A stretch of DNA of 64,000 nt from Pyrrhosoma nymphula. Lineage: Eukaryota; Arthropoda; Insecta; Odonata; Coenagrionidae. Below, in pieces: positions 11,401-23,400 of the stretch (the stretch's first letter is position 1; each line of letters begins with the position of its first letter). The position numbers were made by a program, and so were the translations under genes. The DNA lies in assembly GCA_963573305.1 (NCBI GenBank), contig OY754329.1, positions 15,839,200 to 15,903,199 on the forward strand. Direction: 5' to 3'. A model generated the notes under the pieces. It was not told the origin of the DNA. It saw nothing but the letters and a program-made list of their open reading frames with translations, and did not search any database.

Positions 11401-14400
11401 TAGCCATCATTTCTCACTGTCCCTAAAAGAACCTCACCGTGCAGCATCCATGATTTTTAATAATTTACCTTCAAACTTAAAGACAATATGCTCTATGCCA
11501 AATTAATTTAAATTAGAACTGAAAAAGTACCTTTAAAGCAGGGCATTTAACATAGTTTGTGATTTCTTTAACAACCGATGCACCTGCTGTGAGGAGGCCT
11601 AGGTGTTTAATTTTCCTTCTCACCTCAATTGTGTATATTGTGTTCTTTGTTTATTTTATGTAATTATAATTGATTGAACATTGTTTGTCGTCTGTTTATT
11701 CATAATTGACAATGTTATCGAAAGTAACCAACAGTAATAAAAACATTATCTATCTTATATACCTATCTATTTCAAGTAAAAATAGTGGCTTGAATATGAC
11801 TAAAACATAATCATGAGTTAGTCATATAACACATATCATGTGGTATTCCTGAATAGAGAAGACAAATATTAAATTTTTAAGTACTTTGTAATCAAACAAT
11901 GGTAATGCATTCTCAGCTGTCGATTATACAATACAATTCTGTTTCCTGCAATTTTTAGCAATAAATATAACTTTATTGGAAAAACTTCATAAAAGCCATA
12001 AGATCTGGAACTTATGAGTTTTACATACCATCTGATGTGAGGAGTTCTCCACCATACAGGGAGGGATTGGAATTCCACTAAAAACAAAGGCTAGGACCTA
12101 AGCAAGTGTTCAAGCTAAGGAATCACTCCAATCACCATAAATGCCACTTTTATTGCTAGATCAACTGATATAGTGATGGGCAGTTTCGTTCCTTTCTCGG
12201 ACTCATTCCTTTCTTTCTCGTTCACTAAAAGGAATGAGTTTAAAGATTCGTTCCTTCCGTTCCTTTTCAAGTTGCGCCTGAGAATTCGGGCATTAGGGTA
12301 CATGTCAATGATATGATTCATGCTATTTGCTCTCGTCAATTACTCGTTGCTTCAAATCATTTAAATAATCTCATTTCTCTGGGTAAAATAGTTTTCAGAT
12401 CAGAATCCTAGTTTAGGAGTTATATTAAAAAAACAGAAAAAATGGAAATTTTTCACTAAATGTTGATTTTGACGACCTCCGATATATTTATTCTGTAAGC
12501 CAACGTTTATTTTATAATATTTAGCCGTTCGATGTATAACATAGTAACATTCATCATTCCATCCTCGTCTTCAAAATACCTGGCCTGTCATCTCTCCAAA
12601 TTGGTTGAGTCCTCTCTTTCCTTTGATTATTTTTGTTCACATTGCATTCCCTTCATTCAATTGATTCCCTACGTTCCTATGAATCCTTTCCTTTATTTGA
12701 TTCCTTTTGGTCCTTCGAATCCTTTCGGTCCTTCGTTCCTATGAATCCATTCCTTTATTTGGTTCCTTTTGGTCATTCGAATCCTTTCGTTCCTTCATTC
12801 ATTTGAATCCTTTTCTTTATTTGATTCTTTTTGGTCCTTTGAATCCTTTCGGTCCTTTGGAACAAGAATATTTCCACAACCGGATACGTTCCTTCTCGTT
12901 CCATCAGTAGATTCGTTCCAAAGGAACAAATCGTTCCGAAATGGCCCATCACTTAGCTGATAGAAAGATTTTTCTTGACTGACAAAATAATAACACTCAC
13001 TACAAATTGTTAACTGATTACTGCATAATTTTGAATCAACAATAAAAAGTAAAAAATAAAATGTGTAATAATAATTAACTATGGCAATGAAAAGAAGAGC
13101 ATTCTGTAGGAATAGACGGAGGAATACTCCTAACTTAAGGAGAAATCTTACGGCAGAGATCCTGTGTCCTCCACTTGATGGGAACACCCCTTATGTTGCA
13201 CTCATGAGCATAGGCTGCAATTGAAGTACAGAGACACTCACAATCTCCACCCATATCACATCCACATGTGTCAAAGATGCACCTGTTGGAGAGTAACATT
13301 AAACAAAAATAACTTCATTGCTGAGATTTATTATTTTTCACTTAGGAGCACACAGTCACCACACCAACTTGGCATGTTTTCATTACTTTGGTTCACAGTT
13401 TGAACCAGGTGCATATTCAACAAATTCTAATCATTTTGTAAGTAAGTAATGCACTGAGAAGTGCTTTCCCAAAATTGGCACTTACTAGTGTTCTTTTTTC
13501 ATTATAAAATATGCACTTTAACTCAAACCTAATACAAAGCAACAACTCAGTTTATTTCTTGCTGCATGCCCAGATCAAAAGTCACTTCAAGGACATTTAT
13601 TAAATGGAAACGCTTCAATAATTTAATTATAAGCTTTTGATATGAAAATCTATTGGTGTTAACTCTTATCAGGTTCTCCACTGGTTTAAACTATTCATAA
13701 CTGCCTATCATGCAATATATATTGACTAGGCAATTATGAATAGTATACCCATAATAGAATACCCATGGGGGACCCAAGAAGAGTTTACACATATAATTTG
13801 CCGGGAAAGCATTAGATACTTCTTCAGGAAAATCTATTATTTCCTTAACACCTAAATGGTAGAGGTAGAGGTATAGCACATATATTTAGAGTTCCTAAAA
13901 CAATTCAAACAACAAAATAAATTGTAATCTGATTACTCAATTTTTCCAGTTAAATGTAAAGAATACAAGAAATGATGCAAGTGCAAGGTCGAGGTAAGAT
14001 AGTGCAAGTGCACTATCTTACCTCGACGCCTCCATGCATAACAATCTTTTTCCCATCTTTCCCAACATTTAATAAAATTAATCTCCATTGTTATAATGCT
14101 AATTCACTTGGAGAATAGAACCCTTCAAAACATACCTTTCCAAGTATGGATCCAAGGCAACTTCTGAGTGGCAAGGTTGAAAAACTTCAGACTTTAAGAT
14201 ACCGCATTTCTGCAGAGCCCACACTTTTCTATTAGGGTGGGTCCCACAAGTGTCCTTAAAATAGAAAGCAAAGCAGTTTGAAAATCGTTTAAAATAGACT
14301 CCCATTAATAAACACTCAACTCCATCGAGTTTACCTTCACTTCAATAGTTTCAGGGCAATATTCTTGTATTTTCCATGAATCACCAAATACAACTGGTGA

Positions 14401-17400
14401 CACTTCACTGATACCACCTGATGGTGTATGGAAATCATCACGCTCATTATCATTGTAATTTCCACAGAGACCCCGGATCTGTATTAGGGAATAGGACAAT
14501 TTATCATCAGTATCCCAGATATAAATTGAAGAAAAATTAATATGTAAATACAACAAAAAAACTAAACCATAACCATGCATAAACATAGAAACGTTGGTGT
14601 GCATTTAGCTTCCAAGCATGCTCTCTTACAATGACAGTTAAACTAGCAGATCATATTGTAGATGCCCAAAAATTTAACTGATAATGTGTGTTTTCCAAAC
14701 AAACAAGACTCACACATATCAATATTATCTAATATAAAAGCCTTTTGCCATTGAAACTCCATCTAAGTTAACACATTTAATATGATATACAATGGCATCT
14801 TATACCAATAGGAAAGAAAACTGAACATAACTTAATAATTGAATAACATTTTTCATTACACATTAAAACTATCCATAAAACCTACCCTATTCTTCCACGA
14901 TGGATCAAGCTTGAGATACAGTCTAGTCCCTTTGTCCCATTGTAACACTAATCCCAAGTCAAATACTTCAGCAAACACAAAGAGACCTGCTTCTCGAAGA
15001 GATATTCTGCAAAATAAATGCCCTCAAATTCATATATGAATCATAAAATAATACAAAATAAAAGAAATAGGTGTGGCATAGGTAGTGGAGGTCATTAACA
15101 TATTTTATGAATTTCTTGATCGATGTTTAACTTGCCTTTTCAGTCCAGCAACTGATGACAGTGGTTTATCCTTTGTAAATGTTATAGATTCAAATTTATC
15201 TTTTGATCCAACCTTTAACGTCACGTATTTGAAACAAGTAACTCCACCAGATCCACAGGGTACATTCTAAAAGTGCAAGTAGGTTGTTAGAGCAATATTT
15301 ATGTGATATCGCAAGAATATTAGGCAATGTTAAAATGACATAACCCAGTCATCAGCTTTAAAGTATAATATGATGTCATGGAAAAGTATTATTTACCTGC
15401 ATTGTTACATCAAAAGCATCATCGGTGCTTAGTTTCCCCTTGGCAAACATGTAGTCACAAACACCATGGAAATCATAGATCTTTCCATCAAATGTTTTGA
15501 AGTGGGACTCGCCCCAGGCAGCACAAATACCAGCGCACACTCTTTCTGTGCAATTCCATCTTCCCGAGGAGCAGGTGCTTCAATGAATATGAAAAACAAT
15601 GCTTTAAAAATATCTCAAAATTTCGGCATTCGACAAGAAATCTATGATAACTTCAACTATTGGCTTACCAAGTGTTGCAATCTTCTTGAATTACTTCCGA
15701 CTCTGCATAACTCCTTCCTCCATGGTGACAGGGACAACTTGCTGGCAGGATGCATTTCTTACTAAAGGTGTCTAGCACAAAACCTTTCTTGCACTTGCAA
15801 CCTGGTTTGCACTTTGCCATGCTAAAAGCCAGACGAGGGTTGTGCATATTCTAGAAATATCAGAAACAAGTATCACATACCTCTTTCAAATTAGTTCTTC
15901 CATGAATTATAAATTGATATACTTGAACTCTAATCGATCCATAACAGGAAAATGCCAAATAGTTAAGGTCATATAAGTAGTAGACCCTTTTGCTAATCCA
16001 GGCTTTACGGGGTCCAGGCTTTGTCCAGATTAAGCAAACTTCAGATTATCTGGGGATTTCCCAAAAGGAATACATTAAGAAGTTTTTTTTGGGGAAACCT
16101 TCTGTTACTTAGGATTGCAATTCCAGAGAGATTATTCAATCCCAGGATTACGGGATTGTGATTTCCTCAATCCGGGATCCCGGGATTAATGAACAGTGAT
16201 ATATGATGGGGAAATTAAAACATTCATTGTCTTCGACCAATAATTTTATATGAAAATAGAAATAAAATATCACATGCAGTTATAGTATTATTATTAAGAT
16301 TACACGATTTTTAAGTAACATCAATTAACAAAGTTAAATTATAATAAAACAACGCCACACACAAGTTTAAAAAAACATGCAAGTATCTTGACTGATGATG
16401 ATTCTGATGCATTGAAACCCGGATGGAGTGTTTTTTTTTACTTTGTGTGGTGTTGTTATAGTTTTATCTTTTGTATTATAAATAGAAAAAATCAGTGTAC
16501 GGAAATAAGTGTACACCCTGTGGACATGGATACACATTTAAATATACTTTCATGAATTATAACTTTGTAAATCATGCAAGTACGTCGCAAGAGTACATAT
16601 TAATATAAGGAAACAAAAAAAGAGCTTCATCGCGATGTTTTTGAAAGATACTCGTTCATACGAAATTTGATATTACGAAGTGCTGATTTTTCCGGTCCCG
16701 TCGACTTCCTAATTTCGAGTTTCTACTGTACATACCTTGTGTTTCCCTCATTTTTTTATATGGGACAAAGGATTATTCCTAAATGTCTCTCACAAATAAT
16801 CATACATCATTTTCATTCCAATAAATAAAATAAATAAATAAGTTTGATGGCCGCCATATTACTTCTAGCCTACTGTCATAGTATTTGCTCTTAAGCTTGA
16901 GACATTAGATGCCTAGGCAAATTTTCATGAAGAAAGCACAGAAATTTAGCTTGTTTCAGTCCATGTCAAATAATTACAATGAAAATTATTCAAATATTAT
17001 CTAAGTTTTTTTGCCAGGCATGAACAATAAAAGCCCATTTTTGGACTCCTATGAAGCCATACCCAACTTTTGGGGATTACTATGCAAATACTGTGACTTC
17101 AATTGTTGTTAAATTATAAGATGATAATGCTCCGACATTGGCTAGCGGTATGCTCAAATTTCAGGTTTCCTGCTTTTAGATCATTTATTTTGGTTTCAAT
17201 GCTTTTATTATTTTGCAGGACAACTTTATCTTCACATTCAATGCTTGGAGGGAGAGAATCATAACACCACTTTGTCATGATTTCGCTCCATTTATTCAAT
17301 TTTCTTTGACTATTTCTATTTTTCAGTCAGTCTTGGAGGCATCTTAAATAATAAAACAGATTGCACTATGGAAAGTAAGAGTTTGTAATGAATGATGAGT

Positions 17401-20400
17401 GGTCACCAAAGAATTCTGTCCCATCCCCCACTACCACTGACAACACTGGATTTCCAATGGTCTGCCCCCCTCGCTCAACACACGCTGAATTTTTATTAAA
17501 CTTGACAAATATAATTTGATATAAAATACACAATAACTTCCACATATTAAAAAAATGGAATCTGTGTCACAAAATTATAACATAAATAACGTAACAATAG
17601 GTAGGTAGGGACAAATAAACAAAACAAGGCAACAAAAGGAATCGTAACGAGGGACACGCGGAGAAAAAGGGAGATGCGAGGTGTGAGAGCTAGAGGTTAG
17701 AAGCAGAATAAGAGTTCGGTTGGTAAAAGGCGAAAGAAGAAGAAATACATGGTAAAAAAGTGTGGAAATAGCAGCCGGTTTGTCAAAAAGTGACGGGAAG
17801 TGTTAAAGGAGCAGGTATAAGGAAGGAAAGCTGTAAGAAAGGAAAGCTGAAAGAAAGGAAAGCGGAGAGTAAGCCAAAACGGAGGAAATTGCGGCGGCAG
17901 CGTGAGACGGAGAAAGAAGGCACGGCAGCCGGAGAAAGAATTTTCCGAGAGGACCACGAGAGTGGGGAAATAAAGGGAGACCAAGAACGATAAGTGCCAC
18001 TTATAATAAATTGCAACCATTAGTAAATAGAAAAAAGGTTGAACATAATGTAAATTGGGCCCAATCCACCTATTTAAAAATTAAAAGATAATTTCTAAAG
18101 CATAAATTTTGTCTGTATTTACATTATCATATGATAATTAAAATAACTTGTAAGGTAACAACAACCGGAAGAAGGTGAGGGTTACATTATTGGCGCCACA
18201 ACGTGTCGGGCACGACTACTCGTCCAGATAGAGACCACGGGAAACCTGAGATAGAGTACGTTATAGGAACTCTCAAAATGGTAGGAGGGACTAAAAAATT
18301 TTACGAACTGAAAAAGGCGGATTTACAAAATATATTGAGGGATCGAGGATCAATAACACAAGGGGCAAAATTCGAGTTGCAGGAACGTTTGAAATTGCTG
18401 TTAGAAAAGGAAGGCTTGGACGTAGAGACGTATGAATTTAGGATGGAGACGGAAGAGTTTAAATAAAGTGAAATGCAGGTGCTGTTTAGGCAATGGAGTG
18501 AAGAACAGGAGATGCGTGATAAAAAATTAGAAGAAAGGGATAGACAATTGAGAGAAGAACGGGAGATGCGTGATAAGCAATTGATGAAAGAAAAAGAAGA
18601 ACAGAGTAAATTAGTGAGGGAACAACAGGAAATATTGTTGAAGGAAATGAAGCAAGAAATTAAAAATGGACAGGAAGATATGAGAAAGGGACTGATGGAG
18701 GACATTCAAGAAGGCCTAATGAATTTTCGGTTGGAGTATCAAATGAAGTTGGAGGAGCAGGAAAGAAAAATTGAGGATACGCATAGCTGGATGAAAGAAG
18801 AAATAAAAGATCTAGAAACAAAGATAGGGAAGAGTGACCAAGAGCTAGGACAGATCAGGGACGAGGTGCAGAAAAATAAGGGAGAATTGGAAAACGTGAA
18901 TGTTCAAGTAGGCGAGAACGTTGGGTTGATCAAGCAGCTATCAATGAAGGTGACGCAGCGACTGAGCGATAAAATGGATGAAGATGTGCTAAAGGAGATA
19001 GCGAAGAAAGTGAAGGAGGACTACATTCGACCGCCCAATGGACCACCGATGACGGGAATGGTGCACCTGAAAACGCCGAGTTTCGACGGGAGAGAGGGCT
19101 CAAGGCCAATGAGGTACGTACTCGAATTAGAGGAATACCAGAGGATGTACCGGCTGTCGGAAACGGAGATGCTGCACGTCGCCAGGCAAGGGATGACTGG
19201 AAGAGCTGGAGATTGGTTCACCGCCACATCACACCTCTATAGCGACTTAGATACATTTAAAGAGCTCTTTCGTGCACAGTATTGGGACGACGAAAGACAG
19301 ATGGAGATCAGGAGAACGTTGGACACAGGAAGCTACCGAAACACCGGGAATCAGACGAGGGTAGAATATGCAACCGCGAAAATAAGTTCGGCGAAAGAAT
19401 TGACACCACCAATAGCGGACGAGAACTCAGTATATCTTCTCAGGCAGCATTTTGAGACAGAAGTTAGCACGGGAATGAAATCACACAAAGTCAGGACACT
19501 CCCGCAGCTGCTCACACTACTAGAGAGATATGATAGGGTCACGAGAGAAGAGAGGAGACCGGGAGCAGGACCACGGAGATGGGATAGCCAGGACCCACCT
19601 CAAAACCAAGGACACACGGGGCCGAGGAGATTAGAGGAGATGCATCCACCCGAGGCAACCAGACAACAGAAGTGGGAAAGTCAGCAGCCTCAGCAATATG
19701 GGAGACGTCCGTTCCCAAGGAGACAAGACGAAAGCAGACCATACGATACGCGGGGATACTACCCAAGGTTCGAGAGGGACGAGCAACTAGGCGACCGACG
19801 GCAAGGCCGTAATGACATGACGGGAGGATTTATATCGGGACAAAGACACCCAATAAATACGATAGTGGTGGAAAACGGCAAGGGAGCAGACAGAAGAGGC
19901 AATACGGCGTCGGAAAACTAGTAGCGGCATGGCATCCACATGATCCCACGGTGTCAGAGGCCGAAGAAATCGAAATTAGGGACAAACAAAGCGACAACTA
20001 AGTAAGAGGAACGTTCCACATAAGCAACTTCAAAAAAAAATACAGTGAGGAAACGACCACAGAGATACACGACACCGGGAATAGCCACCTACTGAGGGAG
20101 AACGCGGGGTAGGCGGAGCTTGGACGGCGAGGGCAATGTAACACATTGTAACCAAAAGATAGAACGTACGCCGCAGAACCGCGAGTAGTCGTACTAAAGC
20201 CAAGACATTGCTCATTTATTTACGCTAGCGGGGATAAACAGAGAAGCGGTGTTGTTCCACGATAGGAAGGGATACAAATATAACCACGATTTAGGGTTAA
20301 TTATTTGCTGCCAATGGTTTTATTTCTTTTGTACCTGGTTCTGTAAAATTGATGTTTGTGATGTGGTATGAATGAGAAAAGTGAAATGGATGTGGCATAA

Positions 20401-23400
20401 GAAGAATGGTGTACTATTGTAAACAAGTGGGGAATGTATTTTGAAGAAGGGGGGAGTGAAATTGATGAAGCAAGTGGTATGAATGTGGTGAAGTGTGTTC
20501 CAGTGACATTTTGTATTTTGTGTGTTTATTTGTTAGTTTCAGTTTGTTGTGTTGATTAGTTGAATGAGAAATTGAAGATGCCGAAATTTTGTGTCCGATC
20601 CATAGGATCGATGAGGCATACTGAGTTAATATATATTTGTGTGTAAATTTATGTTCAAAATATGAGAAGGGGAAGTTTAGAACCGAAGGCGATGGGGCTT
20701 CGGTAAAGCATTAAAAAAAAATAATAATAATAATAATAATAGTTCAAATCAGCATCCGAAGGCTTTTAAAAGAATAAGTTTTCAATTATTTACAACATTT
20801 CTTTTAATGGGGCTAATATAACATAAATAACGTAACAATAGGTAGGTAGGGACAAATAAACAAAACAAGGCAACAAAAGGAATCGTAACGAGGGACACGC
20901 GGAGAAAAAGGGAGATGCGAGGTGTGAGAGCTAGAGGTTAGAAGCAGAATAAGAGTTCGGTTGGTAAAAGGCGAAAGAAGAAGAAATACATGGTAAAAAA
21001 GTGTGGAAATAGCAGCCGGTTTGTCAAAAAGTGACGGGAAGTGTTAAAGGAGCAGGTATAAGGAAGGAAAGCTGTAAGAAAGGAAAGCTGAAAGAAAGGA
21101 AAGCGGAGAGTAAGCCAAAACGGAGGAAATTGCGGCGGCAGCGTGAGACGGAGAAAGAAGGCACGGCAGCCGGAGAAAGAATTTTCCGAGAGGACCACGA
21201 GAGTGGGGAAATAAAGGGAGACCAAGAACGATAAGTGCCACTTATAATAAATTGCAACCATTAGTAAATAGAAAAAAGGTTGAACATAATGTAAATTGGG
21301 CCCAATCCACCTATTTAAAAATTAAAAGATAATTTCTAAAGCATAAATTTTGTCTGTATTTACATTATCATATGATAATTAAAATAACTTGTAAGGTAAC
21401 AACAACCGGAAGAAGGTGAGGGTTACAAAATTATGACAAGGGAAATGTTTCTATTATGCTCTCTCTTCAGGTAGTGAAAGATTGACACAAAGTATTCCTG
21501 CAAAAATAATAACAGAACAAAAAAAGCAAGAAACCTAAAGTTTGAACCAGTCACTAACAAAGGTTGGAGCGTTATCGTGTTAAAAGTTAACAGCAATCGA
21601 ATTCACAGTATTTGCTTAGTAATTCCCAATTGTTGAGTATGGCTTCTTCGGGAGTTAAAAAATGGGCTCTATTTCTGTTCACATGCAGGAAACCAACTTT
21701 AAAATATTTGAAAAAAATTTGAACTGTAATCATTTAACATAGACTTAAACAAGCTACATGTCTATGTCTGCATCATGAAACTTGGCCCAGGAATTCTCTG
21801 GGTAAAACGTCTCAAACTGAATTTAAATCGAAATTAGAAGCTATGACGTGATGGAAGGGCTCCATATTAGCAATGAAGAGACTTTGTACCTGATGATGGC
21901 TTGACAGCCGAAACCAGTCATTCTATATTAAATAAACTGTGGAAGTCACAAAGTCTCTTCATTGCTAATACTCAAACTGAAGATTTGCATACTTTCCACG
22001 TTAATAGTAAGCAAATGAATTTTCATAACATTGAACTTAAAAAAGGAAAAATTAACTCTTACACCAAAGACACAGACATAACCCCACAAAAGAAATTCAT
22101 TTCATATTTTGACTCAGTAAAGCTAGAATATTTGAGTAATTATCATTAGCTGCATTAATTAGTACATATTTGGAGATCTAAGAATGAAAGAAATGAATTC
22201 AACTGATATAAACCTGTTCCGCAATTTATATTATTTTTATAAGTATGTATAATAATATGGAAGAAGAATGAATTTGGGCCAATAAAAATAAATAATACAT
22301 TAAAATGGGCTCACTTTGCATGTAACTGGTTCTGCTTCTTCACAGTTGGTGAATTCTTCATTATTAACAGCACTGCAACTATTATGCAGTTTTTCACCTG
22401 ATGGAAAGTTCTTCAAATCCTCCTTAGAGGCAAAGAGGCAGTCCCATACAGCATTGCTGCATGTGCTGCTCCCATGAAATGTAATGAATATAATGAATAA
22501 ATTGTGATAATTGAGCCAATTAGGTCTTATCTACCAATTTCAAGCATCCGATCAATTCACCCAAAAACTTTTTATTTCCCTACTACTTAAGATTTAAAAA
22601 TACAAGCATAAATAAAATAAATCATCAACCGCCTGAAAAGATTCTCTACCTTCTTGTGATCATAATATCTGATTTGACTTTATTGTGACATTGATTTTTT
22701 TTGGGGACTGTCTTGAATTCTGTCATTTGATTCTGATAATAATTTTATTTGCTCATTGAGCATGGTAAAGGCAGAATACGGGATATTAGGAATGACAGGT
22801 GGATACCATTGATAACATTAAGACAATGATTAACAGAATGGAAAGTAGAAGTTACAAAATATTCAATTTACACAAATAAATATTAAACATGTGTAGGAAT
22901 TACTGATGGGTCAAATCCAAAAAAATATATGAGTCCCGAATCTTGAATCCTACTTTTACCATATTACGAATCCCACTTCCTTTGCATTACCAATAGATGT
23001 AGGCATGAATAATATGTAACATAAAATAATCAAATAATAAACAAATTCTAATCCATTTATAATTTTCTTGTAAAATTATGAATCCATAAGTAGCTTCTTC
23101 TCTAAAACAAAAAGATAATAATTTAGCTTTAAAAAAGATATAAACTTGAGCAGTAATTTCAGACTCACAATGACATTTATTAATTCTTAAATTAAGGTTG
23201 TTCCACCACAAATGACTTGAACATAATTTCATTCCTATTCTGGCTACTTATAGAAAATCATGTCCACTGTTAGATACTGTGATGGCCCGGTTACATGACT
23301 GCTGAAAGGCTTATTCATGTATGTTAAAAATAAGAATGTGTATGATAATGTGAATGAGTGAATGAAAGATATGTGGAACGAAAATAAGTAGTTCGAATAG

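Larger units (their letters stand above)
17576..21427 (+). mobile_element. Intact-looking 3.85 kb LTR retrotransposon without pol
   Basis: Two 611-base LTRs bound an interior of 2.6 kb, with a 4-base duplication AAAT at 17572-17575 and 21428-21431. A primer-binding-site-like TGGCGCCACAACGTG starts at 18191. A SAP-domain ORF and a gag ORF fill the first 1.7 kb. The last 0.9 kb has no reverse transcriptase, protease or integrase. The LTRs look identical by eye, which implies recent insertion. It would have to be mobilised in trans, by an autonomous Ty3/gypsy-type relative. Confidence 0.85.

Noticed and set aside
12532..12960. Overlapping ORFs rich in Phe, Pro and Ser
   Set aside because: Products of the 63-base minisatellite and related repeats, not conserved proteins.
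17697..18020. Minus-strand ORFs of 65-107 codons in the LTRs
   Set aside because: They occur identically in both LTRs and are rich in Phe/Leu/Ser from purine-rich sequence on the other strand; no domain or start context supports a gene.
18301..18705. Minus-strand Ser/Leu-rich 134-codon ORF
   Set aside because: Antisense of the coiled-coil coding region of gag.
21866..21969. Calling a functional hammerhead ribozyme
   Set aside because: Stem I does not pair directly beside the core and stem II has an extra base, so only a core-like motif is claimed.
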